The notes below the pieces were generated by a model that did no database searches, had not been told where the DNA came from, and saw nothing but the letters and a program-made list of their open reading frames with translations. Shown here one piece after another: positions 34,023 through 44,512 of a stretch of DNA of 64,000 nt. The position numbers were made by a program, and so were the translations under genes. Every line of letters starts with the position of its first letter. Positions within the stretch are counted from its first letter, which is position 1. The stretch comes from Prunella strophiata (Eukaryota; Chordata; Aves; Passeriformes; Prunellidae): positions 25,766,310 through 25,830,309 of the forward strand of contig JAZBQD010000015.1 of assembly GCA_036583965.1 (NCBI GenBank), written 5' to 3'.

Positions 34023-37000
34023 TGTCCTCTCTCTCTCGTTGTCACCTGGAAGAAGAGGAACCCCAGATTCAATGACCAGTTCCTTGTCCAATGCTTCTAT
34101 GCTTCAATTTCCACCAAATCTTCAAGAATTTACGCATTTTTAATGGAAAGGAAACAATTTGGCTTATATGTTAAAACATTAAAGATTCTATTTTAAAGAA
34201 GTTATTTGAAGAGCTTCTCAGCCAGAATTTTAGGAAAATATATTAATTACTCTTAAAAATCAATAACCTTAAGGGAATGCATATTGAAAATTGTGCAGTC
34301 CATATTGTACTATTATAAGCATAATTATTACCTTATTGGAATATTTATTTTTGAGGAGGCTATTTATCACAAACCTAGTAACTATAAACAAAAAAACTCA
34401 AAAAACAACAGTGACAAATGTATGAGAGAAATATGGATTGATTCATGTGCATACATATGGCAAAATATAACTTTTATCAAACTGCAAAGCTAGTATTTGC
34501 ATTTATTCTTCTTAATTACATGTACATGGCATTCATTTTATAATGCACATTCCGAATTTACTAACCCAGCAGTCAAATGGGGCACATTTCTCCTTGTTTT
34601 AGATGCCTTTGAAAAACAGACAAAGTGAAGAGACTACATAGAATAGAATATCTGCAGACGCTGTCAAGGTGAAATACAGATCAAGAGAGGCAGTTTTATC
34701 AATACATAAATAGGTAAGAGTTATAAATAAGAAATAAACAAATAAATGAAATCTATTCTCACTGGCATAAAATACATAGATTTAATAAATGTCTGTCATG
34801 GTGGTATGTTAAAAGAGATTAAACCGCTTTCCTGAGCATGACATGTCTTGCAAATTCTGAAAGGTAGTTCAAGTTCCTCTATTGAATTCATACTGCTTTT
34901 ATGTGCTTGAGTTTTTAAATCTATGTAATAAAGGTCCCAAAGGAGATTTAATTTCCAGTTTGTTCCTCACAGATAATTGCAGATACGCAGTTAAACTCCT
35001 GCATTCACACATAGACACAGAATGGACTCATTACAAACCTGGAAACAAAACCCCACCACAGATATAGTCTTTGGTCTGATTCCTCTGCCACTGAAATTGC
35101 AAACAAAACTCTAATTGTTAGTAAAAAAGCAGTATTTAGTTCTCAGCGTTGTTCCTTTGAAAATGAGGATTCACTAAAATTCCTCAAGAGAAACATTTCT
35201 TGGCTGAAATTCACCAGTGTGAACTGATCTTGTGAAAGGTATAGGTATTACTTAAACAAAGCTTTCAAAGTTTATTTTGTTTTGCTTCATATTAAAACAC
35301 AATCCTTTTATTCTGCTTATTAAAAAACATCTTTTGATTTACTTGGCAGTCTAGATGCAGATTTATTTATGTACATGACAACTGCACTTCTCTTAATTTC
35401 TCCAGATTTTAATCTGTGCGAATATCACCACAGAGTAGACCTGGATATACTTACCAAATCATCTGTGGCAGGACAGAGACTCTGAGATTAATTATTTCTA
35501 CCACATTCATGAAGGTTTAGATAACTAAGTTTTAATAATTTGAACATAGGTTAAAAAATAATGAGCACAGTAAGATCTGACTAGATATTACTGAACATGA
35601 AGCTTGAAGAGAATGCCATAGGTTCTAACACAAATAGGAGTGTTATCTAGCCAGGAGGCTTAACTATTGCTGCTTAATGTATCTGGTGCAATCCACAATA
35701 CTGAATTAGACTGCTGGAAAAAAAAAATCCTAAGTTTTTTATTTAAACTGGAATACAGCTATAAATACATTGTTCAATACTGTGTTGCATAGTCAATAAA
35801 AAGGTCAATTATTTATGCAGAATCTCACATGTGCCTTCACTTACAGAAGGATTTCATCCAGTGTTCTAATATTCCAAAGAAATTTCTAAATTCATAAATG
35901 TTTTTGGTTTTTTCCTTCTGATTAAAGATAGAAATAGCTTTTTCCCTCCCCCTCTATTTAATAATTATAGAAGAATTTACACTTTGTTTGTCTACTTTTT
36001 TCCTGATCTTTTCTTGTGGTTTTATTCTACTTCTATTCTTTCCCCTCTACTACATCCTCTCTGCTGCATATTTTCCAGTATATCTATATAACTTCATTGT
36101 TTTTATTCTTTCTCACTTTTCCTGTTTTATAGTTTTGAAAATGGCCATTAATGAATATTAACAAGTACAGCAGAGCAGAACAGCCACATCAATTATTAAT
36201 TCCTTGATGATGCCCTCACTTCTGCAAAAATTTCTGTAGCATAGTTAATTAAGAGCCTATAACCACTAGAAATTTTCTTCCATTTTATTGGCTGCTGCCT
36301 GAAAAGAACAAAATGTTCTCAGATTAATGGTACCTACAAGAGCAATAAAGACAGAACGGTTTTGGAAGGTGATTTCACTGTTTTTGCTTGTTGAGTTGTT
36401 TAGTTAGGGGGTGTGTTTATTTGTTCTCCTCATTTTTTTTTTTTTTTTCTTTTTTTTCACACAGTGGCTGATATATTTTCTTTGTGTTGCTCTATAAGTA
36501 GTTAAAACTAGATCATGTACCTCAAAACAGAGACAAGTTCAAAAGTAGCTAGGAGGGACAGTTGCTAAAGTTTATGTAATGAGAGAAAGGTGCTGAAGGC
36601 ATAAGATTTAGAATGGACAATAACATAATTTTAAGCTGAAGATAGATAGTTACAAAACACAAATTAAAAGAGCTAGATGGAGGGAAATGAGAAAGACAAA
36701 GATATCCCTGAAGCACTGGCATGTCTATTCATGTAATGGATTATGTTTGCCAAATGGCTTGGCCTGAGATTTTCTTCAGTTTTAAACACTATACCATTAA
36801 TCAGTCTTTTAATAGCAATCTAAACTTCAGATGGTCCTTCACCTTTCATAATGCACATTTCTTAATTTTTGAGAGGACTGTGCCTCAAGTTCTCTAATAA
36901 AAGTTAATTTAAACCTAAAATTATAGAAGAGAAAGCTCAAGGTGGAGGCATTCTAGTAGGACCTTTTAGAGTGGCATGAGCTTTCATCCTTCAGACTGCA

Positions 37001-37691
37001 GCCTCAGGTTCTGGTTCTATTTTTGGGAAGAAACAAAGCACCCTTTCTGTAGATGCCTTTTATGGCCATAGCCAACTCAAAGCTCAATGACAATAAAAAT
37101 AAGCCTAGTATGCAAGACCCAGGGGTAACACATCTCAAGTTAGATGCAAGTGAGCAGGCCTGTTCCCGTAGCAGATGGGAAGCAGGATAGCTGTCCTTAC
37201 TTGGTTGCATCACTTTCAGCTCAATGCATCTGACTGTTCTGTCACAGGAGGACCTTCCCTTCCAGGACTGTTGATCTGGCAGATTTTATCAGCCTTAGGT
37301 TTGCTATTAAGAAAGTAAATTTTTTTCAGTACTGGGAAATTTTCAAGTTTCTTTTCATCTTTTGGCTTTGTTTCCAGTCTGAAAAGTAGTTACCTTTTAA
37401 ATCAAGCACCTTGTAAATTTTGTTTCTGAATACTATATCTCTTAGTGAGCAAATTAATAAATACAATAAACTCCAAGCTTCTTTCTCTAGATACCTTCTT
37501 ATGAGTTCTATATGATCTTTTTATATGTTATCTTAACTGCAGTTTTAAAGAGTCTATATACTTCTTGGGGCAGCTAAAAAGCATATCCATTGTCCACAAT
37601 ACTGATCAAAGTTTAAAGCATTTATCAGCACATGAGTTACAGGTATAAAGAGGGAAAATAACTCAGAATCAAAGAGTATAGAGGAAATGAG
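34023..37691. other. Non-coding sequence, no recognised element
   Basis: About 3.7 kb of AT-rich DNA without a supported gene. Contains an AAAT/AAAC-rich stretch (34715-34752), a T-run at 36433-36457, and GC-richer unique sequence around 36940-37260 with a meaningless 69-codon minus frame. Confidence 0.6.
36433..36457. repeat. Interrupted poly-T run
   Basis: Two T-runs separated by a single C. Confidence 0.95.
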
Positions 37692-37720
37692 AAAAAAAAA
37701 AAAAAACCAAACCCAAACAA
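37692..37720. repeat. A-run with C-interrupted 3' side
   Basis: Fifteen A (37692-37706) followed by CCAAACCCAAAC. Same polarity as the tracts at 25078, 48952 and 50714. Confidence 0.9.
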
Positions 37721-40189
37721 TTTACTCATAGGCTATGAGGTATTATAACAGGAAACTGCAGCAAGAATCATAAACCATTTGAGTACATTTTAATAGATCT
37801 TAACTACAGAGGAAGTACCAGTTTTCAGGTAGTCATCTTTGAATGAATTTTTCCACTTGCTATGTTTAAAAATATTTTTGAAAAGAGAGACCACACTAGA
37901 ACTAATTCCAATGTCATGGGTGCTGGCTATTCAAGGTTCAGCTTCGTTTATCTGATTGATATTTTTACTGTGATATCCAACAAAAATAGATAATTAAGTC
38001 AGAAAAACTCCTGCATTTTGAAAGGGGAGTGATGGAAGCAAGTGAAAGTATACCTTGACCATACATGGGTCTTCAGCAATAACTGAGCTGAGTTCCCAGG
38101 CATTACTTCAAATTCTGTAAGAGGTTTCAATGTATATCTACCTACTCAAACATCTGTAATAACCTGTCTGTTAATTATTGTCTTATCCTGATCTGAATGA
38201 TTGTGTGACTAAGAAAATAAGAGTACATGTAAAAGATTCTGATTCTGTTATGATTCTTCATGTGAAATTAAATTTTTTGCAAGGATTTATATGCATTTTT
38301 GCCAACATCTATACACCTGCTTATTTCTCCACTGTGAAAATGTGTCATTGGCAACGAGGTCCATAAGTGAATACTTTTAGAGATAAAAAGTTATCAAACC
38401 ATTATTCATCTGGGTCTATTATTTACTGAGATATGATATTTATAATAATATTGAAGTGACTGTAAAGAACAGCAAGCGTAGGCTGAGAATATAAAAAGAA
38501 CATTATGAAGATGAAATGGAAGTGCCAGATTATCACTAATAAAGTGTGTTTGAATTGGTAAGCAGAAAGAGACATAAGAAAAGAGACATTCCAAATCAGT
38601 CAAGTCTTTGAGGAGAAAACTGAAACTCCTAGCTACACAAAGACTTAAAAGATTTTAAATTCAAAGGGAAGGTCTATATAAAATTTAAATAAGAAAATGC
38701 AAATTTTAACATTAGTCTCATAGCAACTGAGTAAAACAGAATGGAAATACAAATTTAAAAAGGAGTTTTAATAGCAACTGCTTATCCTCCTGCTTAATAC
38801 TATTCTTGTTATTTGGTCCTTTCATTTTAGTCACACATACATCTGCACTCATCCACTCTCCTGTCAACACAGCATCCTCATCACTAGGAAGAGTTCCACA
38901 CCCCCAGAGTATGGCTGTATTTTCTTCCTGAGTTCCCTCCAGTGGTCCTTCAGCTTCTGCTGCCCCTGCCTCTTTCCTTGCAGTGACCTCTAGCCTTTAC
39001 TCTACAGTCACCTGAGCATCTCTGCTCAGTCAGCTAGGTTGTCCCCAAACTGCTCATCCACACACATGGATACACATGAATCACACACTACTTTTTACAG
39101 AAAAAGGACATTATAATACATTGCAAACAGACAGTTAAATCCTCTAAATGATCAGATATTACTGTCATAACCTCAACAGGACAGTAAACTTGGCTTAAAC
39201 AGCTTGTACCTATACAGGAATACCTACTAAGGCTGTGCCCCCCTGTCTTGTTAGGCTGGATGTTGTCTGCTGCATCTTTTCTTTTCTTTTTTTTTTCAAA
39301 TTGTAGTTTGCTTTCCTTTGCATAAGCAGGAGAGAGGAATTTTTTGTACCCTCTGTTTAATAAGTAATTTTAAGTTACCTTACTTTGTTTACTGTTTTCA
39401 GTATTCCTCAATGCTGTGAGTGATGGGGGTCTGTAGAATCTGTACCCTGAAGTCTGCACTTCCTATGGCAGCAATTCTTGGAATGCCAGCAATGATCAGA
39501 CATGGATGAATAGGGTCAATAAAAGGTTTTGAACCATCTTCATTTATTAAGGTGCATGTCATACAAGGATATTTCAGTCTCATCCAAGTACTCACATCCT
39601 GAAACCCACCTACCCATGAGAATTTTGTTAGCATTTCCCTGTTTTGGTATTAAAATTTGCTCAAATTTGCCGAGTTCACAGTTTTAGAAAATGTTACAGA
39701 TCTCCCCAGATACACTTTTTTAATAAGTCCAAATTCTGGGTCCACTCCTGTAAATTTACCCCAATTTTTATTTTTGCTAGAGTAAACAGGATCTATTTTC
39801 TCAGAGTCTTTTTACATTGAAAAGTTCACCTAATAAATCTACCTTTGTCCTTTATTTCTTTAGTTATTTTATAAAAGACAGCAACACATCTAGTATTTCT
39901 CATGGCTTTCATGCAGTAATGAATTGAAATGTGAAAGAGGTAGCATGCTCTAAGTTATCCATGTGAAATGAATTTGATTTTGTCTTAGTTCTGAAATCTC
40001 CTATTCATGATATATGAAGATTTCTTCTTTATGGCAATTTCTGTAATGAAAGTTAACAGAACTCCTGTGCCTGCAAGTTTTGCAGACCTTTTTTATACCT
40101 GCTTTTGTCTGATATCTGCTGTAAGTCAAGAAACTTAGAGATCATGATATTGAGAGAAAAATCTGAAAAAAAAAAAAATTTAAGAGATT
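37721..40189. other. Non-coding sequence, one unexplained ORF
   Basis: No supported gene. The minus-strand frame 39398-39634 (78 codons) has a less AT-driven composition than most, with phrases such as SWVGGFQDV and PCMTCTLINEDG, but I recognise no family. A pyrimidine-rich GC-richer stretch lies at about 38850-39060 and a T-run near 39285. Confidence 0.5.
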
Positions 40190-40432
40190 TAGAAAGCTTT
40201 TGCTGTCTTTATTACACTGTCTTGCTTGTAGTCACCAGTTGTTCAGTGGTGGAACTGGCTGCACTGAGCAGATGACAGCAACAAAAGAGGGTTGTTGGCT
40301 GTGTAAGACTGAGTAGCTCAACCCACCTGAGCTTTGCAGCAGTTTTCCCTGAGAATAAAAGCTATTTTTATTTCCTTGCCCGTTCCATGTCTCTCAGTTG
40401 CACACTGTTTAGAAGAGGCCCCACACACCATT
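40190..40432 (+). mobile_element. Possible LTR fragment with polyadenylation signal
   Basis: The segment contains GAGAATAAAAGCTATTTT near 40351 (AATAAA signal), then TTTCCTTGCCCGTTCCATG and a GC-rich end CCCCACACACC. A polyadenylation signal followed by a T-rich and then CTCTC/CCG-bearing stretch resembles the R-U5 end of an avian LTR in plus orientation. No terminus pair or target duplication is visible, and no other copy in the window supports it. Confidence 0.3.
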
Positions 40433-41057
40433 TAAATTCTGGGTGAACTCTATTTTGAGGGCAAGAGGCATGTTGACCACCAAAATTACTCTTAACCAGC
40501 AATGATTTTTTTTCATCATCTGATATGACATCTATCTTTTGTCAGAGCTCATTGGAGAGTGAACATCCAGTAAAACTGATATTACTGAGTGAGCAAGCAA
40601 TATTATCTGCAGAAACTATGTTTTATTAGAGCAGAAGTTCTTTATTTTCAATCAATAGTATTTCCAGTGACATTTAAGCAATGCATTATACATTCATTGC
40701 TATGCGAAGAAACCATGCAAAGGATATTAAAAAGGCTTTCCAAGAAAGACAAAGGAATTTAGATGCTAAACTCCCAAAACTTACGGAATGAATGAACCCT
40801 AATTAATTTACACTTTTTAAAAATTTCAGATCAAATAAAGCATTTCATATACAAATGTTAACTGGAATTGCTCTGCTTTATACTGATTTTTTAGACAAAT
40901 AAATATTTTTGAAATAATTTTGATAAATTGAGAATATAATTATAACAGGGTTATAGATATATTTTTAAAAAATTATTATTTTTCATTAAAAATTGGACAT
41001 ATGCCATTGCTGTACAAGGAATTTTGGGTTGCATTTACTTCTAAGTAATATGTATTT
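40433..41057. other. Non-coding sequence, no recognised element
   Basis: Strongly AT-rich DNA; nothing recognised. Confidence 0.6.
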
Positions 41058-41194
41058 TATTCACAGAATATTCTGAATTGCAAGGGACCTGCAAGGATCA
41101 TCAAGTCCAACTCCTAACTGGATGGCCCACATGGGGATTGAGCCCACAACCCTGGCATCATTAGCACCATGCCCTGACCAACTGAGCTAAGCTC
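41058..41194 (-). mobile_element. tRNA-Ile-derived SINE with CR1-like tail (TguSINE1-like), copy 2
   Basis: Read on the minus strand, 41194 down to 41123 is a clear isoleucine tRNA-like head: A box TAGCTCAGTTGG (reverse complement at 41178-41189), anticodon region GGTGCTAATGATGCC with AAT, and B-box-like GGGCTCAATCC (reverse complement at 41135-41145; two changes from the tRNA). It runs to the end of the acceptor stem (...GTGGGCCA). The rest (41122 to 41058) is a CR1-type tail: GAGTTGGACTTGATGATCC, then AGGTCCCTTGCAATTCAG, and the terminal octamer-like AATATTCTGTGAA. This copy is less decayed in the tRNA part than the one at 13585. Known: this composition matches the passerine TguSINE1 family. 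It is not a working tRNA gene, since stem pairing is lost and a fused tail follows. Confidence 0.92.
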
Positions 41195-42405
41195 AAAAAA
41201 TTCACAATAATTTAATAATGAAGAAATGCAGCAATTTCTCACACCCCTCACATATCAAACTCTTCATAAAAAAGAAGTCTGGTAGAAGATTTTAATTTAT
41301 GATCTTGCTAATCCCTCTACTATGCCATTTACTTGAAGCATATGCAGTGTATTTTAAAAATTCAAGATACTATTCAGCATTCACAAAATACAACCCTTCA
41401 GAATCTCTTCTGCCTGTGATCTGGCTGATCTTACCAATCTCTATATTCTTTCTTAGCTGCTTCCTACCATCATTTGCCAATAGTACACTGAGTAGGCTTG
41501 ATTTTTGCATTGACTGCATTATTAGGGAAAATAGCAATTGCTATGAAAACATCCCTTTAGTTACTACAAGGCTCAAATTTGTATATTTTTAGGGACTTTG
41601 AGTACTGCAAATAATGTAGAAATTTTCTTGAGCACATATGTTAATGTTTAAAGTAAAACATTAACAGACCAAGATATAAGGTAGAATGTTAATTCGGGAT
41701 CCAGTAAAGGCAAAATAAAACCAAACCAAATACTAAACTTGAAATTAAAAAAATACATCTCAAAAAAAAACCCAAAACCAGATACTTCTTGAAGTCTCTC
41801 CCTCTTTCCTTCCATCATGGTTTATGTTAATGAGATCTATTTCTCAGCTGTCACTCTGAATATGGACTTACCAGAGCTAAGTTACTAGACAGTAGTAACT
41901 CATAACAGCAGCAAGCTGACTGCTGTTACCCATCTGTCTGGAATTCCTGCATTTCCATTCTCCCAGATATTTTGATCTTATGGGCCTGATCCATCATTTT
42001 CATCATTAACCACAAGAAAAAATAGAACTAGAGACACTGTTACAGAGAATCAGTAGTTCAGTGCTGAAGTTTCTTCCATTTGGCTGACTTAAGCCAGGAT
42101 TTAGATTTAGAACCTAAACTGAGGGGTTATTTTCTGCATGATCCAGCATCCCGTTGACAATTCTGTAACAGCTGCAGTTCTCATCCTCAAACAGTAAAAG
42201 TGAAAAGCAAAGAAAAAATGCTGGTATGAACTTGCACAGTGCCTTATCTCATTGGAAAGAGGAATCACTTTAGTCTCTCCTAGTCCTCCAAAGTTCTTAA
42301 GGGTACACATCAATCCTCCACATGGGATGCTAGTCAGTAGCAACTTCACAGCAAAAGATTTTATTGCAAAGCTGAAGGAGACAGGGAAGGAAAAAGGAAT
42401 GAGGA
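41195..42405. other. Non-coding sequence, no recognised element
   Basis: No gene supported. An A-run followed by CCCAAAACC (41764-41779) repeats the A-run/C polarity seen elsewhere. The 97-codon frame at 41299-41592 and the 80-codon minus frame at 42107-42349 show no motif. Its last five bases (GAGGA, 42401-42405) are the left target duplication of the LTR that follows. Confidence 0.55.
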
Positions 42406-42975
42406 TGTTCTAGTTTAATATCGGCTGGAAATGGAACACTGCACAGCCACTCACTCACTCCCCCCAAACCCAGCAGGATGGGTGAAGAGGATTGGAAGGG
42501 TAAATAAGAGACAACTTATGGGTTAAGATAAGAATGGTTTATAACTGAATTATAATAATTTAATAATAATAATGTAATGAAAAGGAAAATTAATTTTAAT
42601 AAGTGACAAAAAAATCCAAGAAAAACAATCGCTCACCACCAACCAATGCCCAGCCAGTCTCTGAGCAGCAGCCCCTGGCTAGCCTTCCCTCTGGTTTATA
42701 TGCAAGCATTGGTGCCATTTGGTCTGGAATGTCCCTTTGGCCAGTTGGGGTCAGCTGTCCCTGCTGTGTCCCCACACATCTCCCTGTGCACCCCCAGCCT
42801 GCTCATGGGCAGGGAGTGTGAGAAGCAGAAAAGGTTTTGACTCCCTCTAAGCACCACTCAGCCATAGCTGAAGTATTGGTGTGCTGTCAACTCTGCTTTT
42901 ATTCCAAATCCAAAACACAGCCCCATACCAGCTGCTAGGAAGAAAATTAATTCTACCCCTGCCAAAACCAGCACA
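42406..42975 (-). mobile_element. Solo LTR of an avian ERVL-like family with 5-bp target duplication
   Basis: This is a complete 570-bp LTR. On the minus strand it begins TGTGCTGGTTTTGGCAGG and ends ..CTAGAACA. Sense landmarks in order are GGTATGGGGCTGTGTTTTGG, AGGCTGGGGGTGCACAGG, CTGACCCCAACTGGCCAAAG, a decayed TATA region (TGCATATAAACC, plus 42698-42709), and the R/U5-like CTTATCTTAACCCATAAG. It is bounded by the direct repeat GAGGA at 42401-42405 and 42976-42980, which confirms both ends; 5-bp duplications are typical of ERVL-type and some other avian retroviruses. No viral genes adjoin it, so internal sequence was lost by LTR-LTR recombination. The frames of 64-88 codons inside are chance. 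Confidence 0.92.
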
Positions 42976-44493
42976 GAGGACAAGATCTCAAAACAATTTC
43001 ACTCCTGTATTAAAAAGAAACCTCTGTGAACTTCACAGTCAGAAACACAGCCATTATATTATCAAATATTTTACCTATTTTGAAGGAACATTGCTGCTTT
43101 GTACAAAGTTCATTGACAAAATAATATGCCTGGCAGGTACTGTTTAGGATCTTTAAACAACCCAAAGCAATGATAATTAATTCTAACTTTCTTCTCAAGC
43201 AACTGAGTCGGAAGTCCTGACAGAAAGGGAAAATTATTTTTATTTATAAAATTGTTTCTATTCTCCAAAATTTTCTGAAAATGTTGTGATAAGCTTGGAA
43301 AAAATTAGACATTGTTAAAAATCACTCTGAAATACAGAAATCAGTTGGTTTATACTCAGCTTTATTTGCAGTCCTTTGGTCTAAGACCATACCCTGGAAG
43401 AGTTTTCTTTTCCTATATAAGGGTTTGGAGGGTTTTTTTGCTATATGTCTTCCCTGAAATTATGAGTATTATCCCACAGTGTAAAAAGAGTATAATTCTG
43501 GTTTCAATATAGTTATAGAGCAAAGAAATTAGTAAGAACAGAGGTTCTGACTCATGTAAAACTATAGTTATTTTGAACAGAGCGTTAATTTCTAAAATTT
43601 CTGGTTGACAGTAAATTTCTTAACAGTCAATCCTGAATGAGGCATTCAGATAACATCAGTATTTTTGTGGGCATTAAGCTTCTAGGGTTTTGGTTTGTGA
43701 AAGAAGTTTGATTTTTAATGGCTGTGAACAAATATTCATATTAAAACTTTGTGCTTTCTCTCTAAAAGACATTTCCATGCTGTTAATATTCCTTTGATTT
43801 CTGTCAGTTGAGACAGTATTTGAATATAGTGCCAAATCACTCACTTTTACTAGAAAGTATGCTGAACAGCTGATCTTTTAAGATTGTCCCTAAAAAAGAA
43901 AAGAGAGCTGAGTCAATATCAGAAATAGACATATCTCTCTCGCCTTTTCCCTCCTCTCAATGTGGGTGTAATTTTTTTTCACAAAAATTACATTGTTGAA
44001 ACACTGACCTGATTGCAGCAATGGCAGAATTTTAAAGATTTCAGTGTCTAGAGTCAGCTAAACACTTGAAGTTATCCATGCTTTTTCAGCCATTTCAAGC
44101 TGAAAATTTCCCAAAAATGTTAGAGGGAAAAAAAAAAATAAAATAAAAAGAAGATCATTTCATGCTTTTCCAATCACTTCCTTGTTTGTGCCTAATTGTA
44201 TTTTTTGCATAATGAAATCACTTAATTTTTTTTTTTCCTATTTTGTCTCAGTGTTCTTTCACTGATTTCACTAAGAATATACAGACAGGCACAAATTAAA
44301 AAAGACCAGAGGTAAATTTTATGCTTCTTTCTCTAAAATTTACTGCTGTTCAACATAATGTGCATGTCAGGGATTTTCTTTGTTTAGAATCTGCTTCCAA
44401 ATTAAACTACGGTAGAAAATTCAAGTACTTGGAGTAACTTCATTATTACAATTTTGCAAACTCTAAACCTTGAAGTATTATATAAGTCCAAAT
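42976..44493. other. Non-coding sequence, no recognised element
   Basis: Begins with the right target duplication GAGGA (42976-42980). Otherwise AT-rich DNA with A/T-runs near 44130 and 44227 and no supported gene. Confidence 0.6.
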
Positions 44494-44512
44494 GGGGCGG
44501 GGGGAGGGGGGG
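44494..44512 (+). other. G-quadruplex candidate
   Basis: GGGGCGGGGGGAGGGGGGG gives four G3 tracts with loops of one nucleotide (C, A, G) on the plus strand, in otherwise AT-rich DNA. Single-nucleotide loops favour a stable parallel quadruplex. No gene start is near, so a promoter role is not indicated. Confidence 0.7.

Noticed and set aside
39398..39634. 78-codon minus-strand frame with protein-like composition
   Set aside because: No family recognised, no splice or promoter context, and frames of this length are frequent here by chance. A translated search would be needed to revive it.
41123..41194. Functional tRNA-Ile gene
   Set aside because: Stem pairing and B box are damaged and a CR1-like tail is fused directly to the 3' end, so it is a SINE head.
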